Source: Kiritimatiellia bacterium (GTDB lineage: Bacteria; Verrucomicrobiota; Kiritimatiellia; RFP12; UBA1067). Taken from it: 9,225 nt of DNA. Positions 1-7,500 of this stretch are shown here, one piece after another. The position numbers and the translations under genes were made by a program. The first letter of the stretch is position 1; each line of letters opens with the position of its first letter. The notes beneath the pieces were generated by a model. That model ran no database searches, had not been told where the DNA came from, and saw only the letters and a program-made list of their open reading frames with translations. Location: the NCBI GenBank assembly GCA_024405255.1, contig JAKSOY010000183.1, positions 1 to 9,225 of the forward strand, written 5' to 3'.

Positions 1-2
1 GA

Positions 3-30
3 TTGCAAAACAGTCAGAATGTGATACAAT
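3..30 (+). promoter_or_regulatory. Candidate sigma70-type promoter for gene 1
   Basis: A TTGCAA box at 3-8 (4 of 6 matches to TTGACA) lies 16 bases before TACAAT at 25-30 (5 of 6 matches to TATAAT). The -10 box is preceded by TG plus one base (22-24), which makes it an extended -10. Transcription would start near 37, giving a leader of about 33 bases. The region is strongly AT-rich compared with the GC-rich coding DNA around it. The boxes are seen directly; promoter activity is inferred, and the -35 sits at the window edge, so upstream context is missing. Confidence 0.5.
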
Positions 31-56
31 ATTTGTGTGTAAATCGTTTTTTTTAG

Positions 57-65
57 AAGGGAGGA
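57..65 (+). promoter_or_regulatory. Strong Shine-Dalgarno for gene 1, selecting a GTG start
   Basis: The purine run AAGGGAGGA contains GGAGG at 60-64, five bases before the GTG at 70. This near-perfect anti-16S match, together with the signal peptide that begins directly at that codon, settles a GTG start. No ATG with comparable support lies nearby. Confidence 0.85.
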
Positions 66-69
66 AATC

Positions 70-2718
70 GTGAAACAGATAATTATGGTCGCCTTGGCGG
101 CGGGTATGATCGGCCTGGCACGGGCGGAGGTGAACGTGTCGACCGATACCGTGTTGTCGGATGACACCGACTGGCGGGGACAGGGGCTGGTGACGATCGC
201 CGAGGGGGCTACGCTGGACCTGAACGGCCACCTCCTGCAGGTGGACGCTCTTGCGGGTGCGGGCCGCATTACCGATTCCCAGTGCTATGAGGTGCTGGAC
301 TACGTGCAGGCAACCGGCCTGCAGCGCGTTCCCACCGGTTACATCCCCGGTCCTCAGACGATGGTCGAGGTCGACTTCCTCTCCGAAAGCAATGACAACC
401 ACACCCTGTATGGTACCGTTAACTGGAACTCTAATCGGTTTCTCTGTATGGTCACAAGCAACCGGGTATACTTCTTCGGTTCAGGCAAGTACATGGATTT
501 TGTCAACGGCGCGCGTCACCGTTCGATTCTTCGCAACGGGAAAATGTCTCTGTTGCAGATGGAGGACTGCAAGTCGATCGGCTCTATCGACGCCGGACAG
601 ACCAATACCGACGGAACCGAACTCAATTTCTTCGGCATCGACAACGCAGGCCCCCGCTACGGGTACTACAAGTTCTATGCGGGTCGTATCTGGCACGATA
701 CGGCCTTGAAATTCGATTTTATTCCCGCACGCAACGCCGTCACGGGCGAAGTCGGCCTCTTCAACCGTGTGAACGGGACGCTTTTGACCAGCTGCACGGA
801 AGCGCCGCTTGTGGCCGGCGCGGCCACCGGGGCGACGCTCGGCATTGGTTCCCTGCGCGTGGCGGCGACAGGCGGGGCGTCCCTCACCGGTTTCACCGGT
901 ACGATCGATGCGTCCGTGCGCCGTTTTGTGGATGGCACGTTCGCACTTTCGGAAGATGCCGACTGGCGCGCTTTCGGTGCCTGCGCCATTGACGGGCAGA
1001 TCGATCTCCACGGTTTCAATCTCACCGTCGCCGCGCTTGAAGGCATCGGGTCGATCACCGATTCCAATGATTGTTTCGACCGTCTCGAGTATGTCGAATG
1101 TACCAACAAGCAGCGCGTGCTCACGGGCATCACGCCTGGACCTGACACCGCCGTGGAACTGGACCTGATGTTCACGAGTGCGAGCGCCGCCAAGACCTGT
1201 ACGGTTCTCGGCTGCAAGTCCTGGACCTCGAACCGGTATCTGATGTTCCTCGAAAGTGGCAAGTTCTACTTCTTCAGTAATGGGCAATACGTCCCATCTG
1301 TCATCGACACGCGCTGTCATGTGACGGTGACGCCGACGACTTCGCCGAACGGTGTGTTCACGGTGGTGAATGCCGCGACGGGGGCGCAGATCGGCAGTAC
1401 GCCTGTGGTGTTGACCAATTCCGACAACTCCCAGATGGCGCTATTCTCCCAGGCGGAGGATCTCTCCCGAGCCGGGGCGTTTCGCCTCTATTCGCTCAAG
1501 ATCACCAAGTCCGGCAAGGTGGCGCGCGATTTCACGCCGGTGCGCAATCCGCAGACCGGAGAGGTGGGATTGTTTGACGCCGTGAGCGGTCGTGTCTACA
1601 ACTCGAATACCGGTGTGGGTTTGGTGGCGGGGCCGGTGGTCTCGTCTGCGGCGAGCCGTCTGGGCCGCTTGCATGTGGTGGTGCCGGAGGGCCAGGCTCG
1701 TGTCAATGCAGGTCTCGCGCTGAATGGATCGCTCACGCTCGTCAAGGAGGGCACGGGATCGCTGATGGTCATGAAGGAAGGGCAGACCTACGGTGGCGGT
1801 ACGCGAATCAAGGCCGGTGAACTGGGACTGCCGTATGGTGGATTCTCCGGCGATTTCGGGGCCGAAAACAGTTATCTGGGCCCGATGGCAGGCGACTATG
1901 TGGAGCCGAAGTCCGAAATCATCGTTGAGCCGGGTGCCGTGTTCGATATCAGGGGCAATTGCAACTATCGATACTTCCATATCGTCCTTGCCGGCGGTAC
2001 GGTGCGCAACAGCGGACGAAACCAGGGTTTCAGGGAAGGAAGTTTCGGTACCGTCACCCTCACGGCGGATTCCACGTTTGACGCCATTCGGAATTTGACC
2101 TGCTTTGACGTACCGCCGATCAACTTGCAACTGGGGGGACATGTCCTCACCGTCGATACGCACGACCAAAGCGAATTGTTCTTCCAGAATCAGGCGATTG
2201 TGACGAATGGCACGCTGTCCTTGATCGGGGGCGGCAACTTCCATGCGTACAATCCGATCGACGCCCGCACGGCGGAACTGCGGGTGGCGACGTCGATGTG
2301 TCTGGATAAGCAGGTCGACGTGGGCGACTACTATGCCGCCTGTACGGTGGACCGTAATGCCGGCGCGGGGGCGATGAATGTGTACGGACGCTTCACGCCG
2401 GCGACGGATTACTTCTACGGCTGTACGCTGCAGAACGGGTCCACGCTCGATTTGACTGCGCACGAAGGCGTGTGGTCCACTCAGTCCGCCTTTACCGACG
2501 GCATCACGCGCGTGACTTTTGCCGAAGGGGCGACGGTGACGATCGACGTCCACGGGCGCCGCGTCTGGGCGGGCCAGATCGTGAACTGGGGCGAGGGTAA
2601 TGCGCCGACGGATGTGACCTTCAAGCTGGATGACGAGTCGCGTGCGCTCGGTCGTTCCCTCTATGTGACGGACAATGGACTCTACGCCACGGGCGGCGTT
2701 GTGATTATCCTGAGATGA
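70..2718 (+). CDS. Secreted LamG-like/PATR beta-strand surface protein (882 aa)
   Basis: Large exported beta-rich protein, probably displayed on the cell surface; no enzymatic motif is visible. Residues 1-19 form a signal peptide: K2, a hydrophobic core and an A-R-A cleavage box before E20. Two diverged cassettes follow (about 28-262 and 291-537). Each has a DWR...LDL.G..L.V..L.G.G.ITDS lead-in, then a LamG/concanavalin-like region with a QRV.TG..PGP signature near the start and a DF.P.RN..TGEVGLF signature near the end. Residues 553-585 (GSLTLVKEGTG...GQTYGGGT) match the autotransporter-associated beta-strand repeat (PATR, TIGR02601/PF12951 type). The rest, to 882, is beta-rich and homologous to the C-terminus of gene 3. 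There is no recognisable autotransporter barrel. The protein ends in IILR, as gene 3 does. It starts with GTG behind a strong ribosome binding site and overlaps gene 2 by four bases, so the two are probably co-translated. An adhesive or glycan-binding role is inference; the exact function is unknown. Confidence 0.93.
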   Translation: MKQIIMVALAAGMIGLARAEVNVSTDTVLSDDTDWRGQGLVTIAEGATLDLNGHLLQVDALAGAGRITDSQCYEVLDYVQATGLQRVPTGYIPGPQTMVEVDFLSESNDNHTLYGTVNWNSNRFLCMVTSNRVYFFGSGKYMDFVNGARHRSILRNGKMSLLQMEDCKSIGSIDAGQTNTDGTELNFFGIDNAGPRYGYYKFYAGRIWHDTALKFDFIPARNAVTGEVGLFNRVNGTLLTSCTEAPLVAGAATGATLGIGSLRVAATGGASLTGFTGTIDASVRRFVDGTFALSEDADWRAFGACAIDGQIDLHGFNLTVAALEGIGSITDSNDCFDRLEYVECTNKQRVLTGITPGPDTAVELDLMFTSASAAKTCTVLGCKSWTSNRYLMFLESGKFYFFSNGQYVPSVIDTRCHVTVTPTTSPNGVFTVVNAATGAQIGSTPVVLTNSDNSQMALFSQAEDLSRAGAFRLYSLKITKSGKVARDFTPVRNPQTGEVGLFDAVSGRVYNSNTGVGLVAGPVVSSAASRLGRLHVVVPEGQARVNAGLALNGSLTLVKEGTGSLMVMKEGQTYGGGTRIKAGELGLPYGGFSGDFGAENSYLGPMAGDYVEPKSEIIVEPGAVFDIRGNCNYRYFHIVLAGGTVRNSGRNQGFREGSFGTVTLTADSTFDAIRNLTCFDVPPINLQLGGHVLTVDTHDQSELFFQNQAIVTNGTLSLIGGGNFHAYNPIDARTAELRVATSMCLDKQVDVGDYYAACTVDRNAGAGAMNVYGRFTPATDYFYGCTLQNGSTLDLTAHEGVWSTQSAFTDGITRVTFAEGATVTIDVHGRRVWAGQIVNWGEGNAPTDVTFKLDDESRALGRSLYVTDNGLYATGGVVIILR
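151..855 (+). repeat. Gene 1 cassette 1 (lead-in + LamG-like, residues 28-262)
   Basis: First copy of the cassette shared within and between genes 1 and 3. It opens with DDTDWRGQG...LDLNGHLLQV and reaches GRITDS at 66-70. The LamG-like part starts YEVLDYV...QRVPTGY and closes with DFIPARNAVTGEVGLF at 216-231. Similarity to cassette 2 is clear in protein but weak in DNA, so this is an old duplication. Confidence 0.75.
940..1680 (+). repeat. Gene 1 cassette 2 (lead-in + LamG-like, residues 291-537)
   Basis: Second, diverged copy. It has EDADWRAFG...IDLHGFNLTV and SITDS (328-332), then a LamG-like part from RLEYV through QRVLTGITPGP (348-358). The closing strand block reads FRLYSLKITKSG...DFTPVRNPQTGEVGLF (471-502). 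This closing pattern is typical of the LamG-like proteins whose ends read roughly 'LYS.KI...G...RDF.P..N..GEVGLYD'. Confidence 0.78.
1726..2715 (+). other. Gene 1 C-terminal module: PATR repeat plus beta-rich tail
   Basis: Residues 553-882. It begins with the PATR-like strand pair and continues with long low-complexity beta structure. Landmarks shared in order with gene 3 residues 1235-1566 are LVKEG.G, GQTY.GGT, LGP/LGL plus an E.GA strand, L.GG, VTL.ADS, LGGH.L, NGTL, G.FTP, C.LQ.G.TL.L, TFAEGAT and the terminal IILR. It is not a transport barrel that I can recognise. Confidence 0.7.
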
Positions 2719-4478
2719 GCGCGATGAAATGGTTTGCTCTCGGGGTCGTGCTGATCGGTTGGGCGGCGGGCGCGGATGTCTTTGATCCGCGCGTGCCGGC
2801 GATTTTCACGGGCAGCGTGATGACGAACGAAACCGTCCTCTTCATGGGGACGGGCGATGCGGCGCCGCTGATGTATGCGCCGGAGGAGATCCTTTCGGTC
2901 AAGAGTTTCGATCTCCAGACCGAATACCGGGAAGGGGTGGATTGGACCTTCGATCGCGCCACTCGTCGGCTCCGGCCTACGGCGAATACGCGCATGCCGT
3001 TTTTCACCGAGGCGGAGTGGTATCCGTCGACCGGACGTTTCGCCTGCAATCTGCCCGGCAAGGCCTACGTCTACTGGGCCGAGGATAGTTCGATTTCGCT
3101 GCACCAGGTGTGCGTGACCTACCGGCACGCCGACGAGTGGACGGGTCCGGTGCCGCGCGACGAGTCTGCTGCCTTCGCGCCGTTTCTGACCGCACTCGCC
3201 GAAGCCGCGGGCGGCATGACGGCGGTCTACTACGGCGATTCGATCACGGCCGGCGGCAACGCGTCTGGAATCCTTGGATTTGCACCGTATCTGCCGAGCT
3301 GGCCCGAGCAGGTGAACAACGGTCTTCGTGCCGCGACGGGTAACGAGAAACTGCGGTATGTCAACACGGCCGTGGGCGGGATGAACACCCAATGGGGTGT
3401 CGACAACGTGCAGACGCGGGTCATCGACTACCATCCGAATTTCGTGCTCATCGCCTTTGGCATGAATGACACGTTGGCCGCAAGCGACTATGCCGCGAAG
3501 ACGGAGCGGATGGTGAATACGATCCACGCGGCGCTGCCGAATACGTCGGTGCTGCTCGTGCCGCCGATGGTGCCGAATCCCGAGGCGACGACTTTCGCGG
3601 GACGGCGCACGCTCTATGCCGGCTATGAGGCGGCGCTGATTGCGCTCGTCGAGAACTGCCATCGGAACGGGTTTGCACGCATTGGATGTGCGAATGTCAC
3701 GACGATGTACGTGTCGGTGTTGGACCGTAAGCGTTTCCGCGATATGACCGGCAACGACATCAACCACTGCAACGACTTTTCGTCGCGCATCTACCGGGAC
3801 ACGATCCTCGCGGCGATGGGATTGCCGAAGGCGCCGCAATCGTCGTGGATGCCGCGCCGCACGGGGGCGGTGGCGGACTGGTTTGACGCCGGCATCGCCG
3901 AAGGGTGGCCGCAGGCGGCTTCGCGCTTTGGCGGGACATGGCGCAATCCGCAGGACGGGACCTTTGCGGCGGGAGCGGTGGCGCCTAGGCTTGAGACGGG
4001 GCTTCTTGATTTCGACGCGACGCGTCCGGTGGAGACCGCACAGACGAATGTGATGGTGTCGGCGACGATGGAGTTCCTGCCGCTCATCGAACCTCCGCTC
4101 GTGGGAACGGACGCGGTGGCGGCGATGACGGCGGTGTGGGAAGGACGCGCGACGAACTACTGGGTGCTCGCGAAGGGGTCTGCGGACACGAATGTGTGGC
4201 GGCGTTTGTCCGGCTCGAAGGCGAAGGTGAATGGACCTGTGGCGGTGTCGATCGAGTTCGCCACTGCGGACGCGGAAACGCGGGTGCGGTATCGGGCGGA
4301 CGATTTCGTTTCGGATTGGTTGCCGATCGCCGGCGCCGACCGTGTGCAGGGTGTTCAGGTGAGGGGTAGATGTCCGTCGCTCAAGGCGCAGTACGAGAAT
4401 CTGGTACCGTCCAAAGGGTTGGTAATCAAATTGGCAAGCCAGTCTATCTACCCTTCGTCCGGGGGACGTGGCGATTGA
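2715..4478 (+). CDS. Secreted SGNH/GDSL-family hydrolase, probable carbohydrate esterase (587 aa)
   Basis: Serine hydrolase of the SGNH/GDSL superfamily, likely to remove acyl groups (such as acetyl) from a glycan outside the cytoplasm; the substrate is inferred. A signal peptide covers residues 1-20 (K5, hydrophobic core, A-G-A before D21). Residues 21-150 form a beta domain resembling the jelly-roll that precedes the catalytic domain in CE2-type esterases. Catalytic blocks are all present: YGDSIT with nucleophile Ser176, the block II glycine in VGG (221-222), GMND with oxyanion Asn251, and D348-I-N-H351 as the Asp and His. Residues 385-587 are a beta-rich ancillary domain of unknown role. 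The start ATG overlaps the gene 1 stop as ATGA, which suggests translational coupling; Met4 (2724) is an alternative start giving an equally good signal peptide. Neither start has a clear Shine-Dalgarno of its own. Confidence 0.92.
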   Translation: MSAMKWFALGVVLIGWAAGADVFDPRVPAIFTGSVMTNETVLFMGTGDAAPLMYAPEEILSVKSFDLQTEYREGVDWTFDRATRRLRPTANTRMPFFTEAEWYPSTGRFACNLPGKAYVYWAEDSSISLHQVCVTYRHADEWTGPVPRDESAAFAPFLTALAEAAGGMTAVYYGDSITAGGNASGILGFAPYLPSWPEQVNNGLRAATGNEKLRYVNTAVGGMNTQWGVDNVQTRVIDYHPNFVLIAFGMNDTLAASDYAAKTERMVNTIHAALPNTSVLLVPPMVPNPEATTFAGRRTLYAGYEAALIALVENCHRNGFARIGCANVTTMYVSVLDRKRFRDMTGNDINHCNDFSSRIYRDTILAAMGLPKAPQSSWMPRRTGAVADWFDAGIAEGWPQAASRFGGTWRNPQDGTFAAGAVAPRLETGLLDFDATRPVETAQTNVMVSATMEFLPLIEPPLVGTDAVAAMTAVWEGRATNYWVLAKGSADTNVWRRLSGSKAKVNGPVAVSIEFATADAETRVRYRADDFVSDWLPIAGADRVQGVQVRGRCPSLKAQYENLVPSKGLVIKLASQSIYPSSGGRGD

Positions 4479-4502
4479 TTTTTCTTGTTTTACGATTACA
4501 GT
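4475..4502 (+). promoter_or_regulatory. Weak candidate promoter upstream of gene 3
   Basis: TTGATT (4475-4480) and TACAGT (4497-4502) are separated by 16 bases, the same spacing as the candidate in front of gene 1; each box matches the consensus at 4 of 6 positions. The first box overlaps the stop codon of gene 2. The 44-base gap 4479-4522 is AT-rich, unlike the neighbouring coding DNA. Gene 3 could therefore be read both from its own promoter and by read-through. Confidence 0.25.
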
Positions 4503-4508
4503 GCGAAA

Positions 4509-4514
4509 AAAGGA
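4509..4514 (+). promoter_or_regulatory. Ribosome binding site of gene 3
   Basis: AAAGGA ends eight bases before the ATG at 4523, with a further GAGG directly before the start. It supports 4523 as the start rather than in-frame upstream codons beginning at 4370, which lie inside gene 2 and would place the signal peptide 51 residues into the protein. Confidence 0.7.
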
Positions 4515-4522
4515 ATACGAGG

Positions 4523-7500
4523 ATGAAGATCAGGTTCTGGTTGCAGGTGGCGACGGTTGGATTGGGATTGACGGTTCTGGCCGATAATTCGCGGGTGACG
4601 GCGTCGACATATATTCAAAATGGGCTCATCGCCCAGTGGGATGGTATCGACAACGCGGGTACGGGAACGCACGATTCTGCTGCCACGGCGTGGATCGACC
4701 GTGTGAACGGCCGGCCGTTCTCGCTCTATAACACAGTATGGCAAAATGGTAAAACCCTGCATTTCGACGCCAAGAGCGCCTACGGATTCTTGTCGGGAGA
4801 CGATACTGACGCCACATTTGGCGTGGTCGCTTCGCTGGGCGTTTTTGAAACGGCACTCAGCGTTCCCAAGACGTTTTCCAAGACCATTCTGAAGTCGACG
4901 GCCAACGTCGCCTTCAACGTGCCGGGGGGTAAGAACAATATCGAATTCCAGTTCCGCAATAACAAAACCAAGACATACGCTGTGAGTTACAATACTCCGA
5001 CAACGGTGGCGGCGGTCTACACGAGCAGTGCCGATGCGGATTTCTCCGTCTACGGCGATGGTAAACTCCTTATGATCGGTACTGCGGACAGCGTGGGCGG
5101 CAATGCCGGCGGCGGAACGCTGCTCGGCTGCCGGAACAGCGGATCGGGGACAACCCGTGAACGGTATTTCGGCGGTGACATCTGGGCGATCCGGCTCTAC
5201 AGTCGGATATTGTCGCAGGAAGAGCTTAAAATCAACGCCGCTCTGGACCAGGTGCGCTTCTTCGGTGTGACGGCCGACGTCAACACGGTTCTGCCGACGG
5301 GCTGGGGCGTGGGCGACGACGGCGTACTGTGCCACCTCTACGCCAACGAGGCGACGTTGACGCCCGGCCAGGTTTTCAACGACTTCGATGTAGAATTCGC
5401 CCCCGGGGCACATGTGACGCTGTCGTCGGTTCCGACGGCGGAGTCTGTTGTACTCACGGCGTCCGGGAAGAAAATCACGGTGAAGGGCGCGGTGACGTTT
5501 ACGCTTCCAGAGGATGCGGTTCCGGGCACCTATGCCCTCGCCCATGCCGATGAAATCGTGCTGGCCGACGGTGCTTCGGTGACGGTGGACCATCTGCACG
5601 CCGGTTATCTGTGTACGTCGACGGTCACGGGGACGGATATCTCGGTTGAAGTCGCCTACGATACGTCGCTGCCGCCCACTGCGGAATGGATCGGCGGTTC
5701 GACGGGCCGCGCGGACGATCCGGCCAGCTGGATCTGCCGTCGCAGCAACGGCGAGGTGATCGAAAATGGACTGCCCACGGCCGAGATGCAGGTGCTGCTG
5801 CCGGACGGCTGTGCCGCGAGCTTCCCCGTCGGTGCGGCCTTTTCGGCCCTTGAGGTCATTTTGCCCGCCACGTTGGGCGCAGATTGCGACTGGAGCGGCA
5901 TTGTCGCGCCGCTCGTGGGCAAGCTCGATCTGAAGGGACACAAGTTGACGGTTTCACAGCTTGTGGGGACCTCGACTGCGGCAATCACCGATACGACCAA
6001 CTACGAACTGCTGGAATGGATAGCCTCGCAGTCTGACAAAAAACAGTACATCGATACGGGCGTGGTGCCGAAGACGCCGCTGGTCGGCGAGTTCGATCTG
6101 GAGAAGCTGGATTCGACATACGATGTCGGCGTCATGGGGTATCGAAGCACCGATGCGGTTGTAGATGACAACAACTTTTTCCTGTTATCCTATTACGGTG
6201 GGTGGCGTTTCACGATCGGCCCCCGTATGCTTGATGGTCCGGGTGTCGTTCGAACGGGACGTGTGCACCTCTGCAGTTCGTTCCTGGATGACCTCCAGGA
6301 GTTGAAGGACCTTGATGCGGGGGACACGCTCTGGATCAAGACGGGCACGCCGCATTCCTATGAGAGCGGCAGTCTCTTCCTGTTCGGCTATTCGAAGGCC
6401 GGGGTGCTGGGCGATCCCATGCGGATGCGGCTCTTTTCGTGCAAGCTCGATGACGGGCAGGGGACGGTCTTCCGTAACTACGTACCGGCGCGGCGGCTGT
6501 CGGACGGTGCGGTGGGGTTGCTCGATCTCGCGCATCTCGGCGAGGCGAACGAGTTCTACAAAAACGCCGGCACGGGGGAATTCGTGTCCGGACCGGTCAC
6601 GAATGCGCACTACCACAGCGGTGCCACCGCGAGTGAACTGCGTGTGGTGGTGGGACCCGGGCAGATGGCCGAGAGTACGTCTGTGACATTCACGGGGGCG
6701 GTCCCGTTGGTGAAGGAGGGCGCAGGTGCGTTGACGTGGGTTGGCGACGGGGACACGGTGTCGACCTCCGTCCTGTTGTACGTTTCGAATGGCGTGTTCA
6801 CGGCCTCGCAGGGAATCTCGCTTGCGGTGCTGGATGTCGCCGACGGCGCGACGTTCAGCGCTCCCGCCGCGTCCATCCCGGTGGAGTCGCTTTCGGGTGA
6901 CGGCACGGTGACCGGCGCGGGTTTCGCCTTTGGCGGGGCGGATGCGCGCTGGACGATGATGGCAAACGATTCGGGCTGGACGAAGAAAGTCGCCTTGTCC
7001 GAGGTGAACGCCGCGGCTCTCGTGTCGCTTCAGACGATTGACGTCATCTACGCCGGCGAGAATCCTACGACGCTGGAGATTTCTCCTGCCCTGGGGTTGA
7101 CGACGGAGACGCTGCCCGCATTGACGGTACGCGCCCCCGACGGCAAGTTGGTCGACAGCGAACTCAAAATCCGCGAAGGGCAGCTTGTGCTTGAGATCGC
7201 CCGCCGCGTTTTCGAAGCCACCTGGACCGGGACGGCGAACGATGGCGATTTTGCCAACACCGAAAACTGGTCGTGCGTGAATGGTTTGGGACAGGCGATG
7301 ACGGGCGTGCCGGACGGGCACTCGACCGTATATGTCGAAGATGCCAACCTGCCGGACATCCCGGCGGGGACGCCGCTGTTCGCGGCCAAGTGCGTGGTCC
7401 TCTCCGGGACGATGACGGCGGACCGCGACTGGCGCGGACTGACCTTGCCGATTGCTGGCAAGCTTGACTTGAAAGGCCACACCCTCACGGTCTCGCAGCT

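Noticed and set aside
1726..1824. Classical type V autotransporter assignment for genes 1 and 3, based on PATR-like repeats
   Set aside because: PATR repeats alone do not define an autotransporter; no C-terminal barrel or aromatic terminal residue is present in either protein.
4456..4483. Hairpin CGTCC-GGG-GGACG followed by TTTTT, a possible terminator after gene 2
   Set aside because: The stem is only 5 bp, lies inside the coding sequence, and the T run begins ten bases beyond it, so it does not form a convincing intrinsic terminator.
4370..4522. In-frame 51-residue N-terminal extension of gene 3
   Set aside because: It lies mostly inside the end of gene 2, has no ribosome binding site, and would bury the signal peptide; the ATG at 4523 has both a ribosome binding site and an immediate signal peptide.
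4496..5941. A 481-codon open frame on the minus strand, and similar long minus-strand frames at 481-1320, 1441-2553, 2682-3839 and 6185-7480
   Set aside because: They lie wholly or almost wholly antisense to well-supported genes with signal peptides and known motifs. Their translations are rich in Arg, His and Pro, without domains or signal peptides, as expected from antisense reading of GC-rich codons.
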